A stretch of DNA of 64,000 nt from Vibrio rhodolitus (GTDB taxonomy: Bacteria; Pseudomonadota; Gammaproteobacteria; Enterobacterales; Vibrionaceae): the NCBI RefSeq assembly GCF_003350325.1, contig NZ_QLYZ01000016.1, positions 1 through 64,000 on the forward strand, in the 5' to 3' direction. Numbering within the stretch: the first letter of the stretch is position 1; every line of letters begins with the position of its first letter. Shown in pieces: positions 39,228 through 48,377 of this stretch. The notes below the pieces were generated by a model. That model did no database searches. It saw nothing but the letters and a program-made list of their open reading frames with translations, and had not been told where the DNA came from. A program made the position numbers and the translations under genes.

Positions 39228-40814
39228 TTAGTGACCGCTTGAAACCGCTTCAACCACGCCACCAACATGCGCTTCAATCCAGCCCATATCATAGAACCAT
39301 GCAGTTGCAGGCTCTAGGAAGAACATGATGCCAGCAAGACCCACTAGAGCCAGTACGATAGTGTACGGCAGAGCCATGATCACCATGCGACCGTATGATA
39401 GACGAATCAATGGAGCCAGTGCTGAAGTCAGTAGGAATAGGAATGCTGCTTGACCGTTTGGCGTTGCGACTGAAGGTAGGTTAGTACCTGTGTTGATCGC
39501 AACTGCTAGCAAATCAAACTGTTCACGAGAGATCACACCTTCAATCAGTGCCGCTTTTACTTCGTTGATGTATACCGTACCAACGAATACGTTGTCCGAT
39601 ACCATAGAAAGCAGACCGTTAGCCACGTAGAACATCGCTAGCTGCGTGCCTTTATCTTCAACGGCTAGTACCGCGTCGATAACTGGTTTAAATAGCTGTT
39701 GGTCAATGATTACCGCTACAACGGCAAAGAACACGGCAAGAAGGGCAGTAAACGGAAGCGCTTCTTCAAACGCTTTACCCATTGAGTGCTCTTCGATAAC
39801 ACCAGTAAACGAGGTTGCTAAAATGATAACCGCAAGACCAATCAGACCTACAGCTGCAAGGTGCATTGCTAGTGCGATGATCAAAAATACCGCGATTGCG
39901 CCTTGAACCCATAGCTTAGCCACGTCTTGGTTAGTACGAGTTTTACGCTCTTCAGTATCGAAATCAACTAGGATTTGACGCACAGCATCAGGAAGCTCTG
40001 CACCGTAACCAAATACTTTAAACTTCTCAACTAGAGCACAAGTGATGATACCGCAGAAAAATACTGGCAGTGTTACTGGTGCCATACGGATCAAGAACTC
40101 ACCAAATAGCCAGCCTGCTTGGTCTGCAATGATCAGGTTTTGTGGTTCGCCCACCATAGTGGTTACGCCACCTAGCGCGGTACCCACACCTGCGTGCATA
40201 AGCAGTGAGCGCAAGAATGCACGGTAGTTTTCTAAGTCATCACGAGTTAGTTCAGGGATGGTTTCATCATTGTTGTGGTCATGGTCGCCAATCGGGTTGC
40301 CTGAAGCCACTTTGTGATAAATCGCGTAGAAGCCAACCGCAACGCTGATAACCACAGCGATTACTGTTAGTGCGTCTAGGAATGCTGATAGGAACGCTGC
40401 TGCAAAGCAGAATGCCATTGATAGCAGTACTTTAGATCGAATGCCAAGCAGTATCTTAGTGAAGATAAACAGCAGCAGGTTCTTCATAAAGTAGATACCA
40501 GCTACCATGAAGACTAAGAGTAGTAGTACTTCAATATTGGCAACGAGTTCGTGTTTCACTTGTCCCGGGGTGGTCATGCCGATAGCAACAGCTTCAATGG
40601 CAAGCAAACCACCTGGTTGTAGTGGGTAACACTTAAGTGCCATTGCAAGGGTGAAAATAAACTCTGCAACTAACAACCAACCTGCGACGAACGGATCGAC
40701 AAAGAAAAATACGATTGGGTTGATGATGAGAAAAGCGATGATTAAGACTTTGTACCAGTCTGGCGCTTTACCAAGGAAATTCTTGATAAACGCATTTCCG
40801 AGAGACATTGGCAT
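39228..40814 (-). CDS. nhaB: Na+/H+ antiporter NhaB
   Basis: 528 residues with about 12 membrane helices. '[28 protein letters not shown]' at the N-terminus, '[34 protein letters not shown]' and '[28 protein letters not shown]' are NhaB hallmarks. It expels sodium in exchange for protons, important in a marine bacterium. A His/Asp-rich loop ('GDHDHNNDE') follows residue 170. It is divergent from fadR across a 641-bp gap. Confidence 0.96.
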   Translation of the reverse strand: MPMSLGNAFIKNFLGKAPDWYKVLIIAFLIINPIVFFFVDPFVAGWLLVAEFIFTLAMALKCYPLQPGGLLAIEAVAIGMTTPGQVKHELVANIEVLLLLVFMVAGIYFMKNLLLFIFTKILLGIRSKVLLSMAFCFAAAFLSAFLDALTVIAVVISVAVGFYAIYHKVASGNPIGDHDHNNDETIPELTRDDLENYRAFLRSLLMHAGVGTALGGVTTMVGEPQNLIIADQAGWLFGEFLIRMAPVTLPVFFCGIITCALVEKFKVFGYGAELPDAVRQILVDFDTEERKTRTNQDVAKLWVQGAIAVFLIIALAMHLAAVGLIGLAVIILATSFTGVIEEHSMGKAFEEALPFTALLAVFFAVVAVIIDQQLFKPVIDAVLAVEDKGTQLAMFYVANGLLSMVSDNVFVGTVYINEVKAALIEGVISREQFDLLAVAINTGTNLPSVATPNGQAAFLFLLTSALAPLIRLSYGRMVIMALPYTIVLALVGLAGIMFFLEPATAWFYDMGWIEAHVGGVVEAVSSGH

Positions 40815-41008
40815 AATACAACTACTCTATTGATGGTTACGACGAAACATTGCTTGCGTGTAAATCCTTATTTCGGAAAAGTGAATAATTATCCGAAGCA
40901 ACAGTAACCTGGGAAAACAACAATCGGTAATTGTGATGTAGTCTTGCCAAGTCACTCCCTGAGAATGACAAGCACTCATTATATACTTTGTGCGCTACAA
41001 TACTCTTC

Positions 41009-41062
41009 AGCACCATGGAGTCAATGAATAACTCGTTATTGACAGAATACTCGGTGCTTTTC
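41009..41062 (+). ncRNA. Structured element with T-tail: possible sRNA 3' end, terminator or nhaB leader fold
   Basis: AGCACC (41009-41014) pairs with GGTGCT (41053-41058), and inside it GTCAAT pairs with ATTGAC and ATAAC with GTTAT, giving a long imperfect hairpin of 50 bases followed by TTTCTCC. TACAAT at 40996-41001 could be a -10 for a short plus-strand transcript, but no good -35 is seen. Read on the other strand it would lie in the nhaB leader. No known RNA family is recognised. Confidence 0.35.
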
Positions 41063-41396
41063 TCCTCAAAACGCGATCAAAGTTACGTAACGATAACATA
41101 AGAGTTGTAAAAAATTCCATTTTGTTTCTCATACAAAGCGAAAGCAAAGAATAAAACAATTAACTTTTACAAAAGTGGTACAATAGGCACACAAAGTTTG
41201 AGTATTTTGAAAACTTATATTACCTGTATGACTGCGCAATGGCGGGAACTTTGATTGCAAAAAGCGCGATAAACATGGGTTTTATTGTGTTTGATTGACC
41301 ATATTGATGCCATCGCCATCAACTCAAAAATAGTGTTATTACTCTATTTTTATTTTGCAAGAAGTTTACTATCAGCTTGTTTCCGATAGGTAATAA

Positions 41397-41412
41397 CTAG
41401 TGGTATGATGAG
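41397..41412 (+). promoter_or_regulatory. Candidate FadR-binding site in front of fadR
   Basis: GTGGTATGATGAG (41400-41412) fits the FadR consensus CTGGTmyGAyvwb at every position but the first. It overlaps a -10-like TATGAT (41404-41409) and ends 43 bases before the fadR start, so autorepression is plausible. Confidence 0.45.
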
Positions 41413-41455
41413 TGATTCTGAACCCCCGAATAAATAGAATATTGGATGCAACTTA

Positions 41456-42295
41456 ATGGTCATTAAGGCAAAGAGCCCTGCAGGATTTGCAGAAAAATAC
41501 ATTATTGAGAGTATTTGGAAAGGGCGCTTCCCTCCAGGTTCCATTCTTCCGGCTGAACGTGAACTTTCTGAGCTTATTGGCGTGACGCGTACAACGTTGC
41601 GTGAGGTTTTACAACGTTTAGCGCGAGATGGCTGGCTGACTATTCAGCACGGAAAGCCAACAAAAGTTAACCAGTTTATGGAAACCTCTGGTTTGCATAT
41701 CCTCGATACACTAATGACGCTGGATGCGGATAACGCCACCTCCATCGTTGAAGATTTGCTTGCAGCACGCACAAATATCAGCCCGATTTTTATGCGTTAC
41801 GCATTTAAAGCAAATAAAGAGAATTCAGAGCGCACAATTAATAACGTGATTGAATCATGTGAAGCTTTAATTAGTGCTGACTCTTGGGATCAATTTATGC
41901 AGTCATCACCTTATGCTGAAAAAATTAAGCAGCACATCAAAGATGACGGTGAAAAAGACCCAATTAAGCGCGAAGAGATTCTGCTGGCGAAAACATTTAA
42001 CTTCTACGATTACATGTTATTCCAACGCCTGGCATTCCACTCTGGTAACCAGATCTACGGTTTGATTTTTAACGGTCTACGTAAACTGTACGATCGTGTT
42101 GGTAGCTACTACTTCTCTAATCCTGAAGCGCGTGAACTTGCATTGCAGTTCTACCGCAACCTGTTAGAAGTGTGTGAATCTGGTAACCGTGAGAGCATTC
42201 CTGTGTTAGTTCGCCACTACGGTATTGAAAGTGGTCAAATTTGGCAAAAAATGAAAACAACCTTGCCGACTAACTTTACCGAAGACGACAGCTAA
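41456..42295 (+). CDS. fadR: Fatty-acid metabolism regulator FadR (vibrio long form)
   Basis: 279 residues, against 239 in E. coli. The GntR-type winged helix is at about 8-75 ('[50 protein letters not shown]'), followed by the acyl-CoA-binding helical domain. The extra stretch of roughly 40 residues (around 140-175, including '[26 protein letters not shown]') is the known Vibrio insertion, which in V. cholerae FadR creates a second acyl-CoA site. FadR represses fatty-acid degradation and activates unsaturated fatty-acid synthesis. Confidence 0.96.
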   Translation: MVIKAKSPAGFAEKYIIESIWKGRFPPGSILPAERELSELIGVTRTTLREVLQRLARDGWLTIQHGKPTKVNQFMETSGLHILDTLMTLDADNATSIVEDLLAARTNISPIFMRYAFKANKENSERTINNVIESCEALISADSWDQFMQSSPYAEKIKQHIKDDGEKDPIKREEILLAKTFNFYDYMLFQRLAFHSGNQIYGLIFNGLRKLYDRVGSYYFSNPEARELALQFYRNLLEVCESGNRESIPVLVRHYGIESGQIWQKMKTTLPTNFTEDDS

Positions 42296-42313
42296 TTGTT
42301 ATGCTGAGTTATG

Positions 42314-42342
42314 AAAACGCCCATCCTTGAGATGGGCGTTTT
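42314..42342. terminator. Bidirectional terminator between fadR and hcr
   Basis: Perfect 12-bp stem AAAACGCCCATC/GATGGGCGTTTT with loop CTTGA between two convergent genes. Confidence 0.9.
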
Positions 42343-42347
42343 GCTAA

Positions 42348-43415
42348 TTAGATTTCGATGGTGACATCATCACAGAGGGTAGAAGAACAGGCTAACACAT
42401 ACCCTTGGGCGATTTCCTCTTCGGTCAACGGTGAGTGGCTACTGCTCTCCACCTGACCCACTTTCACCTTACATTTGCATGAACCACAAATACCGCTTCG
42501 ACAAGCGATGATGATTGGTACCCCGCCTTGTTCCAGAGCATCAGCCAATAGCGCACCTCGGCTTGCCTCTAAGCTTTGCCCAAGCGATGGCAGCTCAATA
42601 CGTACTTGCTCTCCTTCTTCTTGGGCTGAGATCGTTTGTTCAGTCTGTACTGGTGTGAAGCTCTCCTGATGGAACTGGCTCATATCAAAACCTAATTGCT
42701 CAAGGTAACTCGCGGTATCAAGCATAAACTGGTTTGGTCCACACAAATAAACTGTGCGCTGTTTAAAGTCTGCAACCAAAGTTTCTAGCCATTCAGCCGA
42801 CAGGCGCCCTTGTGGGTAATCACTCTCTCTAGCTTCTTTTAACAGCAGCTGTAAATTAAAATTGGAGTGGCTTGCTGCGAGGGTTTCAAGCTTATCGAAA
42901 TAAATGGTTTGTTCGATATTGCGTGCGATATGTAGAAAAGTAATATCGGTCTCATTACCACCATTCTCTTCAGCTAACCACGCTTGTGCCATCGCGAATA
43001 CGGGCGTGATTCCGCACCCTGCGCTAATCAGCAGTACCTTATTCTGACCATCGAGTTTCCGTGGTAGGCAGTCGATATTGTTAAACTCTCCAGCAGGCGC
43101 TAAACACTCGACTTCATTGCCAACAGCCAGTTGGTCAACGATATAATTGGATACCTTGCCTCCTTCGACTCGCTTTACCGTGAGTTGCAGACATGATTGT
43201 CCCGGTAAGGAGCTGATGGAATAAGCTCGGTACTCGGTCGAATCGCCAATATTGACGCCCAAAGTAACAAACTGACCAGGTTTAAAATCAAACTGGTGAC
43301 TCTCTTCGCTGGCAAGCATTAGCGAAACACAATCATCAGTTTCGAACCATTTTTCAATGCAGCGTAAGGTGGCAGGATAGCTTGGTGGGTTAGCAACATG
43401 GGTATTGACTGACAT
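42348..43415 (-). CDS. hcr: NADH oxidoreductase Hcr (partner of Hcp)
   Basis: 355 residues from the ATG at 43415 (open to 43451, but that extension lacks family residues). An FAD domain ('EYRAYSISSLPGQ', RxYS motif) and an NAD domain ('KVLLISAGCGITPVFAMAQAWL') are followed by a C-terminal [2Fe-2S] ferredoxin domain with 'CRSGICGSCKCKV' and a later Cys. Hcr passes electrons from NADH to the hybrid cluster protein encoded 86 bp upstream in the same operon. Confidence 0.92.
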   Translation of the reverse strand: MSVNTHVANPPSYPATLRCIEKWFETDDCVSLMLASEESHQFDFKPGQFVTLGVNIGDSTEYRAYSISSLPGQSCLQLTVKRVEGGKVSNYIVDQLAVGNEVECLAPAGEFNNIDCLPRKLDGQNKVLLISAGCGITPVFAMAQAWLAEENGGNETDITFLHIARNIEQTIYFDKLETLAASHSNFNLQLLLKEARESDYPQGRLSAEWLETLVADFKQRTVYLCGPNQFMLDTASYLEQLGFDMSQFHQESFTPVQTEQTISAQEEGEQVRIELPSLGQSLEASRGALLADALEQGGVPIIIACRSGICGSCKCKVKVGQVESSSHSPLTEEEIAQGYVLACSSTLCDDVTIEI

Positions 43416-43500
43416 GGGAAATCTCAAATAGCGAATAAAATAGTCTGCCATCTGCGATAATGAATGACTCGCAAGATGGCAGACGTGGCAGTGATTACAA

Positions 43501-45159
43501 TTAACCTAGGATGGTCTGTAGGTCATTCTCGACGGTGCTGATTGCGCGCATATCGAATTTTTCTTGAATGATTGCCAATAGGTTGTCGGTCAAGAACGCA
43601 GGTGCGGTAGGACCGGTGTAAATGCCTTTAACACCAAGAGCAAATAGCGTTAGTAAGATAACAATCGCTTTTTGCTCAAACCAAGATAGAACCAGTGTCA
43701 GTGGCAGTTCATTGATGTCACAGTCAAATTCTTTAGCCAGAGCAAGCGCAAGTTGGATTGCTGAATAGGCATCATTACATTGACCAACATCGAGTAGACG
43801 AGGGATGCCGTTGATGTCACCGAATTGGTTTTTGTTAAAGCGGAACTTACCACATGCAAGAGTTAGAATTAGCGTATCTTCTGGTGCATTGGCAGTGAAA
43901 TCTGTGTAGTAACTGCGCTCTGATTTATCACCATCACAGCCGCCAACGAGGAAGAAGTGACGAATGTTACCTTGTTTCACTTGATCGATAACAGCTGGCG
44001 CTGCGTTCATCAGCGCATTGCGACCAAAGCCCACGGTGATCATTTGCTCGATTTCATTGTGCTGGAAGCCCGGCGCAGCCAGTGCCGCATCAATCGCTGC
44101 AGAGAAATCATCACCTTCAATATGACTAACACCTGGCCAGCCAACAATGCTTCGGGTAAATAGACGATCTGCATATTGACCTACATTAGGGTTAAGCAAG
44201 CAGTTTGAGGTCATCACGATTGCGCCTGGGAAGTTAGCAAATTCTTTCTGCTGATTTTGCCATGCGCTGCCATAGTTACCGACAAGGTGAGGGTACTTGT
44301 TGAGTTCTGGGTAGCCGTGCGCTGGCAGCATTTCACCATTGGTGTACACGTTAATGCCTTTACCTTCGGTTTGTTGAAGGATTTTTTCTAGATCATGCAG
44401 ATCATGACCTGAGACTAGAATACATTTACCTTTAACTGGCTTGACATTGACTGAGGTCGGAACTGGATGACCAAAGGTTGCGGTCTCGCCAAGATCCAGC
44501 ATCTCCATCACTTTGTAGTTCATCAAGCCGATCTCCATTGAACACTCTAACAGTGCATTGAGATCACTTGGCTCAGTGCCTAGCCATGCCATGATTTTGT
44601 GGAACTGGGCATGAATGGCTTCATCGGTCTGTCCAAGTACACGTGCATGCTCCATGTAAGCCGCCGCACCTTTTAAGCCATAAAGGCACAATAAACGCAG
44701 ACCGATGACATCTTCACTTACTTGCTCTTTGCCACGGTTAACTGCCGCTTGTGGAGCAAATGCTAAGATCTCGGCGGCGTCTGTTGGCAGTTCAAATTCT
44801 GCTACTTGTGGCGCTGCTTCAAGCTCAATATTGTTTAGCGCTGCGGCGGCGAGAGTTTGCTGTTTTAGCTCGCTCTTGTATTGCGCGGCTTGATTGGTAA
44901 ATTCAAGAATACGTTCAGGATCGAAGTTAACGTTGGTTAGTGTGGCGAAAAAGGCGCGTGGTGCCCAAGTGTCGATATCAGCATTGATGATATTGAATGC
45001 GCGAGCTTGCTCAGCCCAGTATGAGACACCTTGTAGCGTGTAAACCAGCACGTCTTGCAGATCTGAAACTTCCGATGTTTTTCCACACATACCTTGTGTG
45101 AATGAACAGCCTTTAATCGTTGGGGTTTGAATTGTCTGCTCACATTGAATACAGAACAT
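43501..45159 (-). CDS. hcp: Hybrid cluster protein Hcp (NO reductase / hydroxylamine reductase)
   Basis: 552 residues. The N-terminal cysteines C3, C6, C18 and C25 (C-x2-C-x11-C-x6-C) are those of the facultative-anaerobe class that carries a [2Fe-2S] cluster. Hybrid-cluster ligands appear in '[17 protein letters not shown]', '[10 protein letters not shown]' and '[12 protein letters not shown]'. In E. coli Hcp reduces low levels of nitric oxide and governs protein S-nitrosylation. The operon hcp-hcr sits behind a sigma-54-type promoter and NorR-type sites, with norR upstream. Confidence 0.96.
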   Translation of the reverse strand: MFCIQCEQTIQTPTIKGCSFTQGMCGKTSEVSDLQDVLVYTLQGVSYWAEQARAFNIINADIDTWAPRAFFATLTNVNFDPERILEFTNQAAQYKSELKQQTLAAAALNNIELEAAPQVAEFELPTDAAEILAFAPQAAVNRGKEQVSEDVIGLRLLCLYGLKGAAAYMEHARVLGQTDEAIHAQFHKIMAWLGTEPSDLNALLECSMEIGLMNYKVMEMLDLGETATFGHPVPTSVNVKPVKGKCILVSGHDLHDLEKILQQTEGKGINVYTNGEMLPAHGYPELNKYPHLVGNYGSAWQNQQKEFANFPGAIVMTSNCLLNPNVGQYADRLFTRSIVGWPGVSHIEGDDFSAAIDAALAAPGFQHNEIEQMITVGFGRNALMNAAPAVIDQVKQGNIRHFFLVGGCDGDKSERSYYTDFTANAPEDTLILTLACGKFRFNKNQFGDINGIPRLLDVGQCNDAYSAIQLALALAKEFDCDINELPLTLVLSWFEQKAIVILLTLFALGVKGIYTGPTAPAFLTDNLLAIIQEKFDMRAISTVENDLQTILG

Positions 45160-45255
45160 AGTGATACTCCAGTTTACTCGTAATAGTTATTCATTTGCCT
45201 AACGCTTAACCGAAAGTAGGGAAAAGTCGCTTAGGCGTAGTGTTGAACTCTATAG

Positions 45256-45271
45256 AGCATGGAGTGTGCCA
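45256..45271 (-). promoter_or_regulatory. Candidate sigma-54 promoter of hcp-hcr
   Basis: On the minus strand TGGCAC-ACTCCA-TGCT gives the -24 element TGGCAC and a -12 TGCT at the right spacing, about 97 bases before the hcp start. An enhancer-binding protein with the GAFTGA loop is encoded just upstream. Confidence 0.72.
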
Positions 45272-45323
45272 CTTTTTATCTATCTGATTTTAAAGGAAAA
45301 GAGCAACGAAAGGTCTTGCTGTT

Positions 45324-45363
45324 GTTGTAATAAAGACAACGTGGTTGATGTCTTTATTACAAC
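45324..45363. promoter_or_regulatory. Large inverted repeat with two NorR-type GT-N7-AC sites
   Basis: GTTGTAATAAAGACA and its exact complement TGTCTTTATTACAAC flank a 10-base spacer. Each arm holds GT-N7-AC (45327-45337 and 45350-45360), the core of NorR enhancer sites. They lie 53-92 bp upstream of the -24 element. A role as a norR terminator is less likely because no T-run follows on the minus strand. Confidence 0.65.
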
Positions 45364-45383
45364 GAAATGCTGAAGTGAGTTAG

Positions 45384-46910
45384 CTATTTGATGCCGAGCT
45401 TTTTACCCATGCGATACAGGTTCCCTCGATCCATTTGAAGAAAATCAGCTGCTTGTGACCAAGTGTTGTTCGATTGGTCTAAAGCATGAGTAATCAAGTC
45501 TTTTTGATAAAGTTCGACTAGTGCGCGCATCGGTTGGCTGGTGGCAGGGAAGTACTGCGATGTATTTTTTACATCGACATCGTTTTTCACATCGTCAAAG
45601 TGGTGTAATTGAATCGTAGTTTGCTCGTTTTGGATCGCGTGTAACGCTGCGCGAGTTAAGCTATGTTCGAGCTCACGCACGTTGCCTTGCCATGGCTGAT
45701 TTTCTAACACTTGTAATGCCTTTGGATGAACATGCAAGTTTGGTGCGTTGAACTGGCTACGCATTTTTTCCAGCAAATACCCCGAAAGTACTGCGATATC
45801 TCCATCGCGTTCACGCAGCGGCGGGACGTAAATTGGAAAGACATTGAGTCGGTGATATAGATCGGCGCGAAAGCGTCCTTGTTCCACTTCTTCTTCGAGT
45901 TTGCGGTTGGTGGCTGCAATGATACGTACATTGACGGTTAAGTGCTGATCGCTGCCCACGCGTTGCAGCTCTCCTTGCTGGATGACACGCAGCAATTTGG
46001 CTTGCAGGATAAGCGGCAGTTCCCCAATTTCATCTAAGAAAATGGTGCCGCCATCGGCCAGTTCAAATTTGCCAGAACGATGACTGTTGGCACCAGTAAA
46101 GGCACCTTTAACATGACCAAACAGTTCACTTTCCGCCAAGCCCTCTGGCAAAGCCGCGCAGTTAACGTAAATCATAGGTTTGTCCGCACGATGAGATTGA
46201 GCATGTAGGTTGTGGGCGACCAACTCTTTACCCGTGCCAGTTTCGCCCCATACCAACACGGCAAAATCGGATTTAGCCACCGTAGCAATGTTGCTCTTTA
46301 GCTTTTCAAATTGTGGGCTGAGACCGACCATTTCACCTTGCTGCGTTCTGGCTTGTTGGATAAGTGTTTGCGTGATTGAGCGGTGTTTACGATTCTGCGT
46401 TTTGAGCGCTTTAAATTGGGCGATATTACGTAGGGTCGCCGCGGTCAGCGCCGCGAAGGTATCGACCATCACAGGATCGAGCTGGTCGAAGGCACCGACG
46501 TTGAGAGCATCCATGGTTAGTACACCGACTAGCTGTCCTTCGACATAAAGGCTACAGCCTAAACAGTCATGGACATCGATGGTTTGTTCAGCGGTTAGCA
46601 TTACGCCGTCAAATGGATCGGGTAGTGAGCAGTTCGCGTCAAAACGCACGGGTGATTTGTTTTGCATGATTTGTTCTAGGCGAGGGTGGGCGCTTGGGAA
46701 AAAGCGGCGACCCAGTACCGAATTCGATACCCCTTTGACAGCGACTGGGGTAAGAAACCCTTGCTGATCTAGAATAAACAGGGCGGCAGCATCACAGGGA
46801 AAGACTTGGCTGATCCCTTCGACCAAATGTTGATATTGTTCTTCGCTGGTGCGGTTCGCACTTAAGTTTAAGGCGATATTAAGGAGAGTTTGTTCAACAT
46901 TGGAAGGCAT
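45384..46910 (-). CDS. norR: NorR-type NO-responsive sigma-54 activator
   Basis: 508 residues. An N-terminal GAF domain (about 1-165) keeps the iron-ligand candidates known from E. coli NorR: D98 in 'SLPDPFDG', C116 in 'VHDCLG' and D134 in 'LTMDA'. The AAA+ domain has Walker A GETGTGKE (222-229) and GAFTGA (269-274). A Fis-type helix-turn-helix closes the protein ('NTWSQAADFLQMDRGNLYRMGKKLGIK'). NO binding to the GAF iron releases ATPase activity. It is upstream of, and on the same strand as, hcp-hcr, its evident target. Confidence 0.92.
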   Translation of the reverse strand: MPSNVEQTLLNIALNLSANRTSEEQYQHLVEGISQVFPCDAAALFILDQQGFLTPVAVKGVSNSVLGRRFFPSAHPRLEQIMQNKSPVRFDANCSLPDPFDGVMLTAEQTIDVHDCLGCSLYVEGQLVGVLTMDALNVGAFDQLDPVMVDTFAALTAATLRNIAQFKALKTQNRKHRSITQTLIQQARTQQGEMVGLSPQFEKLKSNIATVAKSDFAVLVWGETGTGKELVAHNLHAQSHRADKPMIYVNCAALPEGLAESELFGHVKGAFTGANSHRSGKFELADGGTIFLDEIGELPLILQAKLLRVIQQGELQRVGSDQHLTVNVRIIAATNRKLEEEVEQGRFRADLYHRLNVFPIYVPPLRERDGDIAVLSGYLLEKMRSQFNAPNLHVHPKALQVLENQPWQGNVRELEHSLTRAALHAIQNEQTTIQLHHFDDVKNDVDVKNTSQYFPATSQPMRALVELYQKDLITHALDQSNNTWSQAADFLQMDRGNLYRMGKKLGIK

Positions 46911-47011
46911 GATGACGCTCTTATTGATAAAAGAGTCGCTATGCTAGCAAGGTGATGTAAAAAGTACATCATGAGCCAGTTGGGAATGGTGTACGTTTGA
47001 CTAGGATCAAA

Positions 47012-47041
47012 AACAAAATAGCCCCGCGAATGCGAGGCTAT
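47012..47041 (-). terminator. Terminator after the CARF-nuclease gene
   Basis: Stem ATAGCCCCGC/GCGAGGCTAT with one mismatch and loop GAAT; on the minus strand it is followed by TTTGTTTTT. Confidence 0.8.
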
Positions 47042-47056
47042 GCAAATTACGCTTGA

Positions 47057-48226
47057 TTAGCAATCAGAGCAATCTTCAGAGCCGCCCGCCTCCGCGAACC
47101 ACTGAGCAAGATGATGTTTAAGATCTTTAAGTTCATCAGGACCAATTAACGCCAAGCCGAGGTCTTCTGCGCGAGTTATGTCGTTATAACGTAACGGACG
47201 AAAGCTGACTAACATTGCGCGAGCTTGCAGACCGCCAAGTAGATCACGCAGCGATTCCAGCTTGTAGAGCGTATCGTCACCATCATCACGCATGCCTTTG
47301 GTTTTACATTCGATGATATGCAGCTTGTTATTCACCACAGAAGCCACATCCAGCTCGTTACGTACTTCACGTTCACCCAGTTGACGATAGACTTGCACAT
47401 TCAGAGAGTGGTCTTGAATGGTTGGCATGTCCTGTTGTATCTGACGTACGGTGCTGTGAACTAGGGTTTCCAGCCACTCACCGTTGGAGAAACGACGCGC
47501 TTCTTCGCTCGCAAAGGTCAAAGTACCGTTTTCATAAGTCGCAATCTGCGCTTCAACAAGATCTGACAGCAGCATATTCAGTTCACGATAGCCCTGCTGC
47601 TTATCAGACAGTTCGACATCAAGACGCTGTTCCTTACGGCAAGTGGTTGCAAGGTAGTTCAGTGTCGCCAGACCAGGCCCTAACTCTAATGCATTGCTAG
47701 CCCAGCGCTCGCCAAGTTCATACAGTTTTTTATCGAGTTGAGGAGGGAGGTTTTGCTCGGCAAACTCGCCACGAGCGCCAAAAATGGTGAGATAGTCGTC
47801 GATGGTGATCAAATCTTCTACTTGTGTGTCTTCACGACCTTCAGGATAGAGCCAGCAGAGGCGATCACTATTGGGTTCAACGACAAAGATTGGCCAATGG
47901 TAGCTGCGAAACACTTCGTATACAGAGAGTAAACGGTGACGCAAGCCACAACTGGCATTGAGTTTGATAGCGCCGCCACGAGATTTTAGTTCATCAGCCA
48001 ATTGAATAACGGCTTGCTTGATACGAGAGGTATTAGCGACGTTTGGTATTTCAAAGAATTCTGAGGTGATTTGGCGTTTTGCCAGCACGCTGTTTAAGCG
48101 TTCATAGATCTCTTTTTGCGATTCTATCCCAATAAACACAATGTGCTGACTAAGGGTTCGATTATCTAATAATGGTGTGATCAAGCGAATCGGGTCTTGA
48201 TCGATTATGCCAACATGAATTGCCAT
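47057..48226 (-). CDS. Orphan DUF1887 CARF-nuclease (VC1899/Card1-like)
   Basis: 389 residues. The N-terminal half has a CARF-type Rossmann pattern ('MAIHVGIIDQDPIRLITPLL', 'HIVFIGIESQKEIYERL', 'LNASCGLRHRLLSVYEVF'). A short winged-helix region follows, then a PD-(D/E)xK nuclease whose core is intact: E291-L-D293, and E306-C-K308. The family includes V. cholerae VC1899, whose structure founded DUF1887, and type III CRISPR Card1/Can2 enzymes activated by cyclic tetra-adenylate to cut single strands of DNA or RNA. No CRISPR array or cas gene is present in this window. It is monocistronic and sits between norR and a chemotaxis receptor. Confidence 0.9.
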   Translation of the reverse strand: MAIHVGIIDQDPIRLITPLLDNRTLSQHIVFIGIESQKEIYERLNSVLAKRQITSEFFEIPNVANTSRIKQAVIQLADELKSRGGAIKLNASCGLRHRLLSVYEVFRSYHWPIFVVEPNSDRLCWLYPEGREDTQVEDLITIDDYLTIFGARGEFAEQNLPPQLDKKLYELGERWASNALELGPGLATLNYLATTCRKEQRLDVELSDKQQGYRELNMLLSDLVEAQIATYENGTLTFASEEARRFSNGEWLETLVHSTVRQIQQDMPTIQDHSLNVQVYRQLGEREVRNELDVASVVNNKLHIIECKTKGMRDDGDDTLYKLESLRDLLGGLQARAMLVSFRPLRYNDITRAEDLGLALIGPDELKDLKHHLAQWFAEAGGSEDCSDC

Positions 48227-48315
48227 AGCTTTTCCTCATGGTTGGCTTGCAAAATGGGGTACTAAGGTAAAACACAGCAAGCCTTAGTAACCATATAATG
48301 TTAAGGTCTATAAAA

Positions 48316-48350
48316 AACAAGGGCGATTAATTAATTTAATCGCCCTTGTT
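48316..48350 (-). terminator. Terminator after the chemotaxis receptor gene
   Basis: Perfect 15-bp stem AACAAGGGCGATTAA/TTAATCGCCCTTGTT with loop TTAAT, followed on the minus strand by TTTTATAG. Confidence 0.85.
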
Positions 48351-48377
48351 CAATTATTTAGCCTGAAATTGACATTT

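Larger units (their letters stand above)
40815..41455. other. 641-bp divergent region between nhaB and fadR
   Basis: It contains the promoters of nhaB and fadR, a strongly folded element at 41009-41062 and a FadR-like box close to fadR. No open frame has a credible ribosome site. On the minus strand, TATAAT at 40978-40983 is a possible -10 for nhaB without a good -35. Confidence 0.5.

Noticed and set aside
40815..41455. Known sodium or lithium riboswitch ahead of nhaB
   Set aside because: A folded element is present, but I could not match it to any consensus I know, so no riboswitch is called.
45324..45363. Reading the large inverted repeat as the norR terminator
   Set aside because: No T-run follows on the minus strand, and the two arms carry GT-N7-AC sites at enhancer distance from a sigma-54 promoter.
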